Part shown: positions 47,515 to 59,565 of the stretch, one piece after another
Position numbering within the stretch: position 1 is the stretch's first letter
Layout: the number at the start of each line of letters is the position of its first letter
Origin: Alphaproteobacteria bacterium
Lineage (GTDB): Bacteria; Pseudomonadota; Alphaproteobacteria; Micropepsales; Micropepsaceae
DNA length: 64,000 bases
Direction: 5' to 3'
NCBI GenBank assembly: GCA_025924715.1
Contig: JAICHV010000013.1
Location: 1-64,000, forward strand
Translations under genes and position numbers: made by a program
The notes under the pieces: model-generated
Told to the model about the DNA's origin: nothing
What the model saw: the letters and a program-made list of their open reading frames with translations, nothing else
Databases searched by the model: none

Positions 47515-47605
47515 GCTTTTGCCCCTTGCTGTTGCCTATTGGCATCTTGTCAGGGAACGGCGGATTTGTGACACTTTGATACAAGTCAACCCGTGGGGGG
47601 TATCC

Positions 47606-48097
47606 ATGAAGCCTGTTTGGCAGGCGGAGAGGCAAGTCTTTGCTTCCCTGGGGCTTTTTTGCGCCTTGGTAGGGCTGCTGTCTTTGGCGCCCGCGCAAGC
47701 GCAGAGCGCCACCAGCCTGGTCATCCATGTCGCCAATGTCGATGCAAAAGGCGGGATGATCCGGCTGGGGCTTTACGACGCCGCCGGTTATTCCGACGAC
47801 AAGACTGAGCCGGTCGCGGCCGCCGACGTCAAAGCGCAAGCTGGCGAGACCGTGGTCGTGCTGCGGGACCTGAAGCCCGGCATCTATGCGATCCAGGCCT
47901 ATCAAGACGTCAACGCCAACGACAAAATGGACGTGACCTGGTTCGGCTATCCCCTGGAGCCTTTCGGCTTCTCGCGGGACGCCAAGCCGCGTTTCCGCAA
48001 GCCGCGCTTCAAGCAGGTCGAATTCGCCGTCCAACCCGGCGAAAACAGCCAGACATTGCATCTCCAACATTCGGTATCGCTGCTCGCTGCGGAATAA
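47606..48097 (+). CDS. Exported DUF2141 protein
   Basis: 163 residues with a signal peptide (FASLGLFCALVGLLSLAPAQAQ). The mature domain has the DUF2141 pattern: LVIHVANVDAKGGMIRLGLYD, VVVLRDLKPGIYAIQAYQDVNANDKMDVTWFGYPLEPFGFSRDAKPRF, a beta-sandwich with a Glu/Asn-rich loop DVNANDKMD that may hold calcium. Function is unknown. GGGGGG at 47595-47600 serves ATG 47606. The N-terminal 12 residues before the hydrophobic stretch are long for a signal peptide. Confidence 0.85.
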   Translation: MKPVWQAERQVFASLGLFCALVGLLSLAPAQAQSATSLVIHVANVDAKGGMIRLGLYDAAGYSDDKTEPVAAADVKAQAGETVVVLRDLKPGIYAIQAYQDVNANDKMDVTWFGYPLEPFGFSRDAKPRFRKPRFKQVEFAVQPGENSQTLHLQHSVSLLAAE

Positions 48098-48122
48098 AGT
48101 CCGTGCTAGAGCCAGCGGCTTC

Positions 48123-49358
48123 ATGAGCGACAGTCCCCCCGCATTGTACCGCCGGCGCGATCTTTCCCTGTTCGTCTCCGCGCGGCTTTTTTCCACCACC
48201 GCCATGCAGGTCCAGTCGGTGGCGATCGGCTGGCAGATCTACGACATCGCCCGCACGCCTTTGTCGCTGGGCTTGGTGGGGCTTTGTCAATTCCTGCCGA
48301 TGTTCCTGTGCACCCTGCCGGCGGGCGAAATCACCGATCGGTTCAACCAGCGCCTGGTCTATGGCATTTCCAGCCTGGTCCAGGCTATGTGCAGCGCCCT
48401 GTTCCTGGGTTTGCTGCTGTTTTCGCCTCATCACCTCTGGGCTTTTTATGCCGTGCTGGTGCTGTTCGGCGCGGCGCGCGGCTTTGCCATGCCGTCGGGA
48501 TCATCGCTGCTGCCTTTCCTGGTGCCGCAAGAGCGATTGCCGCGGGCCATTTCCCTCAACTCTTCGGTCTTCACCGCGGCAGTGATCGCCGGCCCCGCCA
48601 TTGGCGGCTTTCTCTACGCCGCCGGCCCGATGGCGGTTTATGTCGTCTGCATGTTGGGATTTTCCACCGCCGCCGTCATCGTCATGCGGCTGGGCGGACG
48701 GCGCTTCGTTCCGGATGCCGCAGCCCTCAGCCGGGTCGAGCGCATCGTCGAAGGCATTCGCTTTGTCCGCTCGCGGCCGGTGCTGCTGGGCGCGATCTCG
48801 CTGGATTTGTTCGCGGTGCTGCTGGGCGGCGCCACGGCGCTATTGCCGATCTATGCCCGCGACATCCTGCATGTCGGGCCGCAAGGCCTGGGCTTCCTGC
48901 GCAGCGCGCCTGCGGCCGGCGCCTTCCTGGTGGCTTTGCGCCTGACCCATAAGCCTATCAGCGAACAAGCCGGCCCCAAGATGTTTGCCGCCGTGGCGCT
49001 GTTCGGCTGCGCCACCATCGTCTTCGGCCTGTCGCAGAATTTCCTGCTTTCGCTGGGCGCCCTGTTCCTGCTGGGCGCCGGCGACATGGTCAGCGTGCAG
49101 GTGCGCTCGGGATTGATCCAGCTTTCGACCCCCGATGTCATGCGCGGCCGGGTCTCGGCGGTCTCCTCGCTGTTCATCGGCGCGTCGAATGAGTTGGGCG
49201 AATTTGAATCCGGCACCACCGCGGCGCTGTTCGGCACGGTGCCGGCGGTGGTGCTGGGCGGCATCGGCACCCTGGCGGTGGTCGGACTCTGGATGAAATT
49301 CTTCCCCACCCTGCGCCGCATCAACCGCCTCACCGACGTTGCGGTTCAGAACCGGTAG
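48123..49358 (+). CDS. MFS transporter, EntS-like (MFS_3)
   Basis: 411-residue integral membrane transporter with about twelve helices. N-terminal half: RRRDLSLFVSARLFSTTAMQVQSVAIGWQIYDIARTPLSLGLVGLCQFLPMFLCTLPAGEITDRFNQRLVYG, with the MFS motif A-like DRFNQR in the loop between helices 2 and 3. The pattern is that of the enterobactin-exporter-like MFS_3 group. Substrate unknown; no siderophore genes are linked. The stop overlaps the convergent PAP2 gene by 13 bp. Confidence 0.85.
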   Translation: MSDSPPALYRRRDLSLFVSARLFSTTAMQVQSVAIGWQIYDIARTPLSLGLVGLCQFLPMFLCTLPAGEITDRFNQRLVYGISSLVQAMCSALFLGLLLFSPHHLWAFYAVLVLFGAARGFAMPSGSSLLPFLVPQERLPRAISLNSSVFTAAVIAGPAIGGFLYAAGPMAVYVVCMLGFSTAAVIVMRLGGRRFVPDAAALSRVERIVEGIRFVRSRPVLLGAISLDLFAVLLGGATALLPIYARDILHVGPQGLGFLRSAPAAGAFLVALRLTHKPISEQAGPKMFAAVALFGCATIVFGLSQNFLLSLGALFLLGAGDMVSVQVRSGLIQLSTPDVMRGRVSAVSSLFIGASNELGEFESGTTAALFGTVPAVVLGGIGTLAVVGLWMKFFPTLRRINRLTDVAVQNR

Positions 49359-49891
49359 CGTAGCCCGGCAGAGACGCTCTGCGTCGTCGCGGAGAAGTGA
49401 TAATCGAATTGGTTGTTGCGATACTCGGTGGTGAAGAGCTTGCTGAAGGTAAAGGCGATGCCGGCGCTGGCGGCGACGTCATACCAATGATGTTTCTTGG
49501 CGTCGACGCGGCTATAGCCGACAAAACCGGCCGCCAGATAGGCGGGCACGCCATATTCCCAGCCATAGCGGTCCCAGACAAATTGGGCCGGCGCGAAGGC
49601 CAGCGCGGCGGTGTCGGAGGGAAAGGATTGCTTGTCGCTGTGATCGGGCCGCCATTCCGGCACCACATGTTTGAGGGCATAGGCGGTGCCGACGGTGGCG
49701 ACCGTATCCAAAGTCAATTGCGCCACGCCGGTCCAGTCATCCTTGCTCAGGGCAAGACCCCCAGCCATCACCGGCAAGGCAATCGCGACCGCGGTGCCCG
49801 CCTGTTCCATGCCGCCGGCCTCGGCCGCCCCTGTGCCGGCCAGGACAAAAGCGGCGCCGGCCAGGGCGGTGGCAAGCCTGCGCATCGCCAT
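49346..49891 (-). CDS. PAP2-like protein, motif 2 altered
   Basis: 181 residues with signal peptide/anchor (RLATALAGAAFVLAGTGAAEAG). PAP2 acid-phosphatase motifs: KHVVPEWRP (KX6RP), then SFPSDTAA where PSGH is expected, and SRVDAKKHHWYD (SRX5HX3D). Motifs 1 and 3 are intact; the central His is absent, so catalysis may be impaired or the role may be non-enzymatic. It is an exported or membrane protein; the C-terminus (YHFSATTQSVSAGLRYRF) is outer-membrane-like with terminal Phe. Start overlaps the upstream stop (ATGA), hence coupled expression. Confidence 0.72.
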   Translation of the reverse strand: MAMRRLATALAGAAFVLAGTGAAEAGGMEQAGTAVAIALPVMAGGLALSKDDWTGVAQLTLDTVATVGTAYALKHVVPEWRPDHSDKQSFPSDTAALAFAPAQFVWDRYGWEYGVPAYLAAGFVGYSRVDAKKHHWYDVAASAGIAFTFSKLFTTEYRNNQFDYHFSATTQSVSAGLRYRF

Positions 49892-50772
49892 CAGGCCTTG
49901 ATATAAACGTCGACGCGATCGGCCGGGCCGCTGTCGTCGACGCCGCCTTCGGCATGAACGTCGATGCGGTCGGCGGGCACGCCGTCATCGATCAGCACCT
50001 GGCGGATCGCCAAAGCGCGCTTCAGCGACAAGCGGCGCGCATCCGAACTCTTGTCACCGGGCTCCCCACCATAGGCCTGAAGCTGGATGCGAGAACTTGC
50101 ACCGGTCATGGCGGCGGTGAGCTCGCCCGCCAGGAATTTGATCTGACCCAAGGCCGATTTGGCCGGATCGGGGGACTCAGGCGCGAACAGGATCATGCTG
50201 CGCTTGGTGAGGCCAGAGAGCACGGGTTCGGCGGCAGCGGGCGGGGCGGTGATGCGGGCCGGCGGCGGCTCGGCCCGGGCGACCTGGCGGGCAGGTGCAG
50301 GGGTGCGCGGCGGCGCCGGTTTTGGTGCAGGCGCGGCAGCGATTTGCGGGCGGGGCGGTGGCGGCGCGGCGGGGGCGCTGGTGACGCCCGCGGGCGGCGG
50401 CCGGAAGGGGGAAAATTCGCTGCTGGCGTCGGCCGGGGGTGGCGGTGCGGGAGGCGGTGGCGGAGCGGCCTCTGCCACCCTGGCCGAACGGCGGCGCCGG
50501 GGCGGGGCCTCGGCGATAGTGGCGGTGTGGCTGCGGGCTTTGGACGGCAAATGAAGTTGGATCGCGCCGGTGTCTTTGCGGCTTTCGCCCGGCTGCAACA
50601 GGGGGCGGACCACGCGCATATATTGGCCGCCGGGATAGAGCAGGACATTACCGCCCGGCGTCACCGGATTGACGGTGATTTCCTGCCCGGTATAGCCCTG
50701 CGCCAAAGCGGGGTTAGGGCCGGCGGCGGCAAGCACAAGCCCTGCCAGGGGGAGGATGTGGCGAAAACGCAT
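49891..50772 (-). CDS. Exported OmpA-like protein with very long Pro-rich linker
   Basis: 293 residues: signal peptide (HILPLAGLVLAAAGPNPALAQ), an N-terminal beta segment (GYTGQEITVNPVTPGGNVLLYPGGQYMRVVRPLLQPGE), a ~100-residue Pro/Ala-rich linker with PPPP runs, and a C-terminal OmpA-like fold with RRLSLKRALAIRQVLIDDGVPADRIDVHAEGG. The peptidoglycan-binding NX2LSX2RA motif is conserved as RRLSLKRA. Probably a periplasmic structural protein. ATG 50772 begins the signal peptide. Translationally coupled to the PAP2-like gene. Confidence 0.75.
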   Translation of the reverse strand: MRFRHILPLAGLVLAAAGPNPALAQGYTGQEITVNPVTPGGNVLLYPGGQYMRVVRPLLQPGESRKDTGAIQLHLPSKARSHTATIAEAPPRRRRSARVAEAAPPPPPAPPPPADASSEFSPFRPPPAGVTSAPAAPPPPRPQIAAAPAPKPAPPRTPAPARQVARAEPPPARITAPPAAAEPVLSGLTKRSMILFAPESPDPAKSALGQIKFLAGELTAAMTGASSRIQLQAYGGEPGDKSSDARRLSLKRALAIRQVLIDDGVPADRIDVHAEGGVDDSGPADRVDVYIKA

Positions 50773-50863
50773 GGACCGGGCCCTTCGAAGCGGCCAACAT
50801 AACAAGCCCCTCGGCCCGCCTCAACCGACCAGCCCGGGCAAAATTGCCTTTATCGACGCAGGG

Positions 50864-51661
50864 TTAAACGGTGACGCCGCGCAGCAATTTGAGCAATTGG
50901 GGATGGATATGCTCATTGGCGCAGAGGATGTCCTGGCCGCTCAGCCCGTCGGTGCGGCCGGTGAAATCGCTGACCACCCCGCCGGCTTCGCGCAGCAAAA
51001 CCAGCCCGGCGGCGCTGTCCCAGATCTTGATGCCATGTTCCCAATAGCCGTCGAAACGGCCGGCCGCGACATAGGCCATGTCCAGCGAGGCCGCGCCGAA
51101 GCGGCGGATGCCGGCCGAGGCGCCCAGTACGGCGGCGGTCTCGGCCATGGCGCGGGCATGGCCCGGGCGGCCGATGAAGGGAAGCCCGGTGGCGAACAAG
51201 CAAGACGTCAGGTCCTTGCGGCTGGCGACCCGAAGCCGCTTGTTGTTGAGAAAGGCGCCATGGCCCTTCTCGGCCATGAACAGGTCGTCGGTCACCGGGT
51301 TGAAGATGATGCCGGCGACGATCTGCCCCTCGCGCTCCAGGGCGATGGAGATGGCGAAATGGGGAATGCCGTGCAGGAAATTGCTGGTGCCGTCGATCGG
51401 GTCGATGATGAAGCGATGGGATTTGTCCTTGCCCTCGATGGCGCCGCCTTCCTCGCCGACAAAGCCATAGCCGGGCCGTGCCTTGGACAATTCCTCGATC
51501 AGCAGCTTTTCGGTGCGCTGATCGGCATGGGTGACAAAATCGCCCGGACCTTTCAGCGAGATCTGCAGATTTTCCAGTTCGCCGAAATCGCGGATCAGCG
51601 GCCGCCCCGCCTTGCGCGCCGCGGCGATCATCACATTCAGGGCGGGAGATTGATAAGCCAT
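50864..51661 (-). CDS. Inositol monophosphatase family protein (SuhB-like)
   Basis: 265-residue Mg-dependent phosphatase of the IMPase family. Metal-binding motifs: Glu-Glu in FVGEEGG, DPIDGTSNF (the Asp-Pro-Ile-Asp-Gly-Thr signature) and WDSAAGLVLLREAGGVVSD at the C-terminus, which are the complete set. Substrate could be inositol-1-phosphate, fructose-1,6-bisphosphate or NADP-type; sequence alone does not decide. Alphaproteobacterial members of this form are often annotated SuhB. Same strand as efp; a dispersed repeat of ~130 bp lies upstream. Confidence 0.9.
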   Translation of the reverse strand: MAYQSPALNVMIAAARKAGRPLIRDFGELENLQISLKGPGDFVTHADQRTEKLLIEELSKARPGYGFVGEEGGAIEGKDKSHRFIIDPIDGTSNFLHGIPHFAISIALEREGQIVAGIIFNPVTDDLFMAEKGHGAFLNNKRLRVASRKDLTSCLFATGLPFIGRPGHARAMAETAAVLGASAGIRRFGAASLDMAYVAAGRFDGYWEHGIKIWDSAAGLVLLREAGGVVSDFTGRTDGLSGQDILCANEHIHPQLLKLLRGVTV

Positions 51662-51674
51662 TAGTTTTTCCTTG

Positions 51675-51804
51675 GGTCGCGCGGCCCGGGCGCGGACGCG
51701 CCCAATTTAACAATGGGCGCCTCCGGCGCCGCTCGCAAAACCGGTTCGCGCCGATACGCTGTCGCTATCGGCCGCGGCTCCCACTTTTGCTGGCCGCCGC
51801 TCAC
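51675..51804. repeat. Dispersed intergenic repeat, copy B
   Basis: Matches 32186-32297 over both flanks (GGTCGCGCGGCCCGGGCGCG..., GGCGCC-TCC-GGCGCC, AAAACCGGTTCG, CCCACTTTTGCTGGCCG). Here the variable hairpin is CGCGCCGA-TACGCTGTCGCTA-TCGGC, whose loop (51755-51767) is the reverse complement of the TAGCGACAGCGTA loops at 27467 and 44742. It fills the gap between efp and the inositol phosphatase gene. Confidence 0.75.
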
Positions 51805-52367
51805 TCCGCCCGCCTGACATAGGAACCGTCTTCGGTCGCCACGATGATTTTCTCGCCGGCGCCGATAAAGGGCGGCACCTGAATCTTGAGCCCGTTTTCC
51901 AGCACCGCGCTTTTGAAGGATGGCGCGGCGGTGCCGCCCTTGAGCACCGGATCGGCCTCGGTCACCGTCAAGGTCACCTGCACCGGCAGCTTGATCCCGA
52001 TGGGGCGGCCCTCGTGCAGCTGCACCAGGGTTTTCATCCCATCCTGCAGGAAGGCGGCCTGGTCGCCGACGAAATCCGCCGCCAGCTCGATCTGGTCATA
52101 GGTTTCCATATCCATGAAGGTCAGCATCTCGCCATTGGCGTAGAGAAACTGAAAATCCTTTTTGTCGAGATGGATTTCCTCCACCATTTCCGAAGAGCGG
52201 AAACGCTCATTCAGCTTGGTGCCGGATTCGATGTCTTTGAGTTCGACCTGATTATAGGCGCCGCCCTTGCCGGGTTTCACCGCCTGGGTCTTGACCGCCA
52301 TCCAGAGCCGTCCCTGATGCTCGATCATGGTGCCGGGACGAACTTCATTGCCGGCGATCTTGGCCAT
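51801..52367 (-). CDS. efp: Elongation factor P
   Basis: Relieves ribosome stalling at polyproline. 188 residues with the three EF-P domains: KOW-like [26 protein letters not shown], with Lys in the KPGKGG loop ([13 protein letters not shown], the conserved modification site), then OB domains [10 protein letters not shown] and the C-terminal signature [31 protein letters not shown] 52367 has GAGGAGTG upstream. Several polyproline proteins in this window (the OmpA-like and PAS genes) would be its clients. Confidence 0.97.
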   Translation of the reverse strand: MAKIAGNEVRPGTMIEHQGRLWMAVKTQAVKPGKGGAYNQVELKDIESGTKLNERFRSSEMVEEIHLDKKDFQFLYANGEMLTFMDMETYDQIELAADFVGDQAAFLQDGMKTLVQLHEGRPIGIKLPVQVTLTVTEADPVLKGGTAAPSFKSAVLENGLKIQVPPFIGAGEKIIVATEDGSYVRRAE

Positions 52368-52455
52368 GGATTGCGCACTCCTCGGTGCGGGTGACAGTTG
52401 GGCAGGTTCAAAGAGCGGGCGGGTTATAGCCGGGCGATCCGCAAATGCCAAATTT

Positions 52456-52752
52456 TTAGAAACACCCCGTGCCGCAGGAATAAGACGCATCCAGCGTGAG
52501 ATAAACAATGCCCGCGATGATCGCCAGGACCACCGCGTCGCCCCAGCGCGTGCTGCTACGCCTGAAAAAGCCCATCCGCCAAGCCAACCCCGTCAGCAGC
52601 AGGGCCGGAACCACCAGGAACGGTAATATCCAATTGTCCTGCCAGCCGCGCGAGGCCGAGAAATAATGCGCATAGAGAAGGCCGAGCCCCAGGTGATAGA
52701 GCCCCGCCAGCAGAATGGCGAACAAGGCAAACAGCAGGAGGTGATGTTTCAT
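52456..52752 (-). CDS. Small membrane protein of unknown function
   Basis: 98 residues with three hydrophobic segments ([56 protein letters not shown]) and a C-terminal SCGTGCF that has two Cys near the end. No family recognised. ATG 52752 overlaps the thiE stop (ATGA), so co-expressed with thiE; no thiamin transport role can be claimed. A C-rich end in such proteins sometimes marks metal binding, but this is speculation. Confidence 0.65.
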   Translation of the reverse strand: MKHHLLLFALFAILLAGLYHLGLGLLYAHYFSASRGWQDNWILPFLVVPALLLTGLAWRMGFFRRSSTRWGDAVVLAIIAGIVYLTLDASYSCGTGCF

Positions 52753-53375
52753 GAAGCCCGGAACAAAGCGTTGAAGGCCCGCACAGCGTCCTCGGGCCCA
52801 CCCGGATGATCCCAGACGCCGGCAGATACCGCCAGGAAATCGGCGCCGGCCTCGATCAGCGCCGGCGCATTGGCGATGGTGATGCCGCCAATGGCGACGG
52901 CGGGCACCACCATCAGTTCGCTCCACCAGCGCAGCAGGTCCGGATCGGCATGGGTCTTGGCCTCTTTGGTGGCGGTCGGGAAAAACGCGCCAAAGGCGAC
53001 GTAATCGGCGCCGGCCTCGGCCGCCTCCATGGCGAAATGGCGGCTGTCGTGACAGGTGACGCCCACAACACCGCTTGGTCCCACCAGCCGGCGCGCTTGG
53101 GCATAAGGCGCATCCTCCTGTCCGATATGGACGCCGTCGCAGCCCAGTTCGGCGGCAAGATCGGGCCGGTCATTGAGGATGAAGGCGGCGCCTTCGGCCT
53201 GCACGATGGGGCGCAGGATGTCGACCGCCTTGCGGATATGGTCGTCGTCGATGTCCTTCAGCCGCAATTGGAAGGACGCGACATCGCCGCCCGCCAAGGC
53301 GCCTTTGAGGACTTCGGCGAAATTGGCCGGCGAAAGGCGAGGCGGTGAGACCAGATATAATCGGCAGTCGCTCAT
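52749..53375 (-). CDS. thiE: Thiamine-phosphate synthase
   Basis: Couples HMP pyrophosphate with HET-phosphate to thiamine phosphate. 208 residues, TIM barrel. Conserved: [40 protein letters not shown] (pyrophosphate and substrate binding), [40 protein letters not shown], and [14 protein letters not shown]. Lacks any TPP riboswitch signature in the upstream gap. It lies downstream of the tkt-gap-pgk-fba block with a structured 150-bp spacer, so may be expressed separately. The small membrane gene follows, coupled. Confidence 0.92.
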   Translation of the reverse strand: MSDCRLYLVSPPRLSPANFAEVLKGALAGGDVASFQLRLKDIDDDHIRKAVDILRPIVQAEGAAFILNDRPDLAAELGCDGVHIGQEDAPYAQARRLVGPSGVVGVTCHDSRHFAMEAAEAGADYVAFGAFFPTATKEAKTHADPDLLRWWSELMVVPAVAIGGITIANAPALIEAGADFLAVSAGVWDHPGGPEDAVRAFNALFRAS

Positions 53376-53409
53376 ATTTGATTACCTCTTGCGGCCTTCG
53401 CTCGCGGTC

Positions 53410-53515
53410 GGCGGGGCGAAAGGTCCACTGGACCTTTCGCTTTTCCCGCCTCCAGGGCGAGCTACGACCACCTGCCCTGCCGACGCGCTGATGCGCGTAC
53501 AGGGGAGGCGGGTCT
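53410..53515. repeat. Structured palindromic element between fba and thiE
   Basis: Perfect inverted repeat GCGAAAGGTCC-ACT-GGACCTTTCGC (53416-53440), then CCCGCCTCC (53445-53453) pairs with GGAGGCGGG (53504-53512), enclosing CGCGC-TGAT-GCGCG. On the plus strand TTTT follows the first hairpin. The whole looks like an intergenic repeat or processed mRNA structure; no TPP riboswitch conservation. Confidence 0.55.
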
Positions 53516-53533
53516 GGGTATGTTGTAGCAGGT

Positions 53534-54565
53534 TCAGGCGGCCTTCTTCTCGTCCGACGCTTTCCACTGGCCGGTGGCGGCCAGCGAATTCATCAGGGCG
53601 CGATGAGCGAAAGCGGCTTGCGCCTTGGCGACGTTCTCCGCCTTGCCGGCCCAGGCGGCCTGCGGCGCCGCCTGCAAGGCGCGGCCATAGGAGAAGGTCA
53701 CCGCCCAGGGCAGATTGCCGATGGCGTTGATCGCCGACAGATGCGCGGTGGCGTCTTCGTCCGATTGGCCGCCCGAGAGGAAAGCGATGCCCGGCACGGC
53801 CGCGGGCACACAATCCTTGAGGATACGAACCGTGGCCCGGGCAACCTCTTCGACGCTGTTCTGCTTGGGGCACTTCTTGCCCGCGATCACCATATTGGGC
53901 TTGAGCACCATGCCTTCGAGCTGAACATCGGCCACGAACAATTGCTCGAACACTTCTTTGAGCACCCATTGGGTGACATCGGCGCAGCGCGCGATGTCGT
54001 GGTCGCCGTCCATCAGCACTTCCGGCTCGACGATCGGCACGATGTCGTTTTCCTGGGCCAGGGCGGCATAGCGCGCCAGGGCATGGGCATTGGCCTGGAC
54101 GCAGTTATAGGTTGGAATGCCGGCGCCGATATCGATCACCGCGCGCCATTTGGCGAAGCGGGCGCCCAGCTTGTGATAGTCCTTGAAACGGTCGCGCAAG
54201 CCGTCCAGGCCCTCGGTCACCAGCTCGCCGGGATGAAAGGGCAGCGGTTTGGCGCCAGCATCGACCTTGATGCCGGGAATGCAGCCGGCGTCCTCGATCA
54301 GCTTGACCAGGGGCGTGCCGTCCTTGGCCTTTTGGCGAATGGTCTCGTCGAACAGGATGACGCCGGAAATATGTTCGCGCATGGCTTTGCCGGTGCGGAA
54401 CATCATTTCGCGATAATCGCGGCGGTTTTCCTCGGTGTTGGCGACGCCGATCTTGTCGAAGCGTTTTTTGATGGTGCCGGTGGATTCATCCGCGGCCAGG
54501 ATGCCCTTGCCCTTGGCGACCATCTTTTTGGCGATTGCGTTCAAGCCGTCGAGATTCATCGTCAT
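53534..54565 (-). CDS. fbaB: Fructose-bisphosphate aldolase, class I
   Basis: Cleaves fructose-1,6-bisphosphate through a Schiff base, with no metal. 343 residues of the eukaryote-like class I type. Catalytic residues by family position: Asp near 26 in [16 protein letters not shown], Lys about 139 in FAKWRAV, Glu about 180 and 182 in [13 protein letters not shown], Schiff-base Lys about 222 in LKPNMVI, and [11 protein letters not shown]. Also called fda. Its start overlaps the pgk stop (ATGA), so translation is coupled to pgk in the glycolytic operon. Confidence 0.96.
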   Translation of the reverse strand: MTMNLDGLNAIAKKMVAKGKGILAADESTGTIKKRFDKIGVANTEENRRDYREMMFRTGKAMREHISGVILFDETIRQKAKDGTPLVKLIEDAGCIPGIKVDAGAKPLPFHPGELVTEGLDGLRDRFKDYHKLGARFAKWRAVIDIGAGIPTYNCVQANAHALARYAALAQENDIVPIVEPEVLMDGDHDIARCADVTQWVLKEVFEQLFVADVQLEGMVLKPNMVIAGKKCPKQNSVEEVARATVRILKDCVPAAVPGIAFLSGGQSDEDATAHLSAINAIGNLPWAVTFSYGRALQAAPQAAWAGKAENVAKAQAAFAHRALMNSLAATGQWKASDEKKAA

Positions 54566-55758
54566 CCCTTTGTCATCAGCGCCGCCACACCGGGCAGCTC
54601 CTTGCCTTCAAGCCATTCCAGAAATGCCCCGCCGGCAGTCGAGACATAGGTAAAATCCCCCTCGACGCCGGCATGGGCTAGAGCGGCAACCGTATCGCCG
54701 CCGCCCGCCACGCTCAACACCTCGCCCGCTTTGGTCGCGGCGGCGACGGCTTTGGCGGCGGCCACGGTTCCGGCGTCGAACGGAACGGTTTCGAACGCAC
54801 CGAAAGGCCCATTCCACACCAAAGTGCGGGTGCCGGTCAGGCGGCGCTCGAACGCGGCAATGGACCCGGGCCCCACATCCAGGGCCATTTCGCCCGGGGC
54901 GATGCCGCTGATGCCAACGGTGCGATGAGCGGCATTGGCTTTGAATTCCTTGGCCACCACCAGATCGGTCGGCAGCAGCACCACACAGCCGGCGTCATTG
55001 GCCATATGGATCACCTTGCGCGCGGTCTCCAAATAATCGGGCTCGAACAGCGACTTTCCCATGTCATAGCCCTGGGCCGCCAGGAAAGTGTTGGCCATGG
55101 CGCCGCCGATCACCAAAGTCTCGACGCGGGACACCAGATTTTCCAGCAGCGCGATCTTGGACGACACCTTGGCGCCGCCGACCACCGCCAGCAGCGGCCG
55201 CTCGGGGTTGCCCAGCGCCTTGTCCAGATGGGTCAGCTCGACCTGCATGGAGCGGCCGGCGGCGTTTGGCAGCAGATGCGCGACGCCTTCGGTCGAGGCA
55301 TGGGCCCGGTGGGCGGCGGAAAAGGCGTCGTTGACGAAGAGGTCGCCCAAGGCCGCCAATTCCTTGGCCATGGCCGGATCGTTTTCTTCCTCGCCTTTGT
55401 GGAAGCGGGTGTTCTCCAGCAGCAGCACTTCGCCATCCTTCAGTGCCGCGACCGCCTTCTGCGCCACCGCGCCGATACAGTCCGGCGCGAAAGCAACGGG
55501 ACGCCCGATTTCCTTGGCCAGAGGCTCGACTACCGGCCGCAGCGACATGGACGGCACCACGTTGCCCTTGGGGCGGTCGAAATGGCTGAGCACGATGACC
55601 CGGGCGCCTTTTTGCGCCAATTCGCGGATGGTCGGGGCCTGACGCTCCAGGCGGGTGGCATCGGTGACTTTGCCATCCGCCATCGGCACATTGAGATCGG
55701 CGCGCACCAGCACGCGCTTGCCCTTCACATCGAGGTCATCAAGGGTCCGAAAGTTCAT
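54562..55758 (-). CDS. pgk: Phosphoglycerate kinase
   Basis: Transfers phosphate from 1,3-bisphosphoglycerate to ADP. 398 residues. N-terminal [49 protein letters not shown], then the nucleotide domain with [30 protein letters not shown], and [12 protein letters not shown]. The true start is 55758 (MNFRTLDD); the frame upstream is not conserved. It lies 4 bp downstream of gap and overlaps fba by 4 bp (ATGA). Confidence 0.97.
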   Translation of the reverse strand: MNFRTLDDLDVKGKRVLVRADLNVPMADGKVTDATRLERQAPTIRELAQKGARVIVLSHFDRPKGNVVPSMSLRPVVEPLAKEIGRPVAFAPDCIGAVAQKAVAALKDGEVLLLENTRFHKGEEENDPAMAKELAALGDLFVNDAFSAAHRAHASTEGVAHLLPNAAGRSMQVELTHLDKALGNPERPLLAVVGGAKVSSKIALLENLVSRVETLVIGGAMANTFLAAQGYDMGKSLFEPDYLETARKVIHMANDAGCVVLLPTDLVVAKEFKANAAHRTVGISGIAPGEMALDVGPGSIAAFERRLTGTRTLVWNGPFGAFETVPFDAGTVAAAKAVAAATKAGEVLSVAGGGDTVAALAHAGVEGDFTYVSTAGGAFLEWLEGKELPGVAALMTKG

Positions 55759-55762
55759 TGCG

Positions 55763-56770
<1,008 letters not shown>

Positions 56771-56787
56771 TTTCGAAATTCTCCTTG

Positions 56788-58782
<1,995 letters not shown>

Positions 58783-58812
58783 GCCGAGCTATTCCCGGGG
58801 AAGGCGGGGGAG

Positions 58813-58842
58813 GCCTTAGCGAGGGGGGCTTACCGCCGTCAA
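58813..58842 (-). promoter_or_regulatory. Candidate promoter of the tkt-gap-pgk-fba operon
   Basis: On the minus strand TTGACGG (58836-58842) is followed by GCTAAGGC (58813-58820); the first matches the alphaproteobacterial -35 exactly, the second only partly matches GCTANAWC. It lies about 30 bp ahead of tkt. Confidence 0.35.
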
Positions 58843-58873
58843 GTCCCGCTCGAAGGGGGATAACGCATTTGCG

Positions 58874-58901
58874 TTGACCCTCTTTCCCGCAAAGTCATAA
58901 G
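58874..58901 (+). promoter_or_regulatory. Candidate promoter of DUF4164-zapA
   Basis: TTGACC (58874-58879), 16-bp spacer, CATAAG (58896-58901). A perfect inverted repeat AACGCA/TGCGTT overlaps the -35 (58862-58875), so an operator is possible. Weak -10. Confidence 0.35.
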
Positions 58902-58932
58902 GTCAGCCCTGAAACGGACGCGGAGGATCCAA

Positions 58933-59196
58933 ATGGGCAGGGTCGACCTGGCCAGGGACCGCTTGCAGGCGGCCTTGGAAAACCTCGAAAAAACCGCAAA
59001 AAACCGCGCCAAAAGCCGCGCCGAGGACGGCGCCGCGGCCGGGCGTGTGGCGAGCCTGGAAGCCGAACGCGAGCGCCTGCTGGCCAGGGTTGCGGAATTG
59101 GAAGAGGAGCTCGCCGCGCTTTCCAGTCTGACCAGCGAGGTCGAGGGCCGGCTGGACGGGGCCATCGGCGAAATCCGCGCCGCGCTGGCGAGGTAA
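58933..59196 (+). CDS. Coiled-coil protein DUF4164 (next to zapA)
   Basis: 87 residues, almost entirely helical with Leu/Glu/Arg heptads (RLQAALENLEK, VASLEAERERLLARVAELEEELAALSSL), fitting a DUF4164 coiled coil. In Alphaproteobacteria this family is found just upstream of zapA, suggesting a cell-division role, perhaps like ZapB; that is inference. GGAGGA precedes ATG 58933. It is followed 2 bp later by zapA, so they share an mRNA. Confidence 0.82.
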   Translation: MGRVDLARDRLQAALENLEKTAKNRAKSRAEDGAAAGRVASLEAERERLLARVAELEEELAALSSLTSEVEGRLDGAIGEIRAALAR

Positions 59197-59198
59197 AA

Positions 59199-59558
59199 AT
59201 GCCTTTAGTGAATGTCATGGTGAACAACCGGGCCTACACCATCGCCTGTGACGATGGCGAAGAGGACCATTTGCGGGAACTGGCCCAGATGGTCGATGCC
59301 AAGGCCCGCGAGGTGCTGGGGTCGGTGGGCCAGGTGGGCGATGCCAAGCTGCTGTTGATGGCGGCGCTGTTGATCGCCGACGAGCATCATGGCGCCGCGA
59401 CTGAGCTCAGCAGCGCCAATCGCGAGGCCGGCGACCTGGCGGGAGCCCAGCAGACCTTGCATGTGCGGCTGGCGGAGGCGGAAACCCTGGCCGCCGAGGC
59501 CCTGGAACAAGCCACCGCCAAAATCCAAGAGATTGAAGCCAGCCTCGCCAGGGCTTAA
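59199..59558 (+). CDS. zapA: Cell division protein ZapA
   Basis: FtsZ-associated protein that bundles FtsZ protofilaments. 119 residues: N-terminal globular domain (VNVMVNNRAYTIACDDGEEDHLRELAQMVDAKAREV, QVGDAKLLLMAALLIADEH) and a C-terminal coiled coil. ATG 59199. Downstream lies the 6S RNA then fau, the classical bacterial linkage. Confidence 0.93.
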   Translation: MPLVNVMVNNRAYTIACDDGEEDHLRELAQMVDAKAREVLGSVGQVGDAKLLLMAALLIADEHHGAATELSSANREAGDLAGAQQTLHVRLAEAETLAAEALEQATAKIQEIEASLARA

Positions 59559-59565
59559 GTTATGG

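Noticed and set aside
53376..53533. TPP riboswitch upstream of thiE
   Set aside because: No CTGAGA/ACC...TGAACCTGA core on the minus strand; structure is a simple palindromic element.
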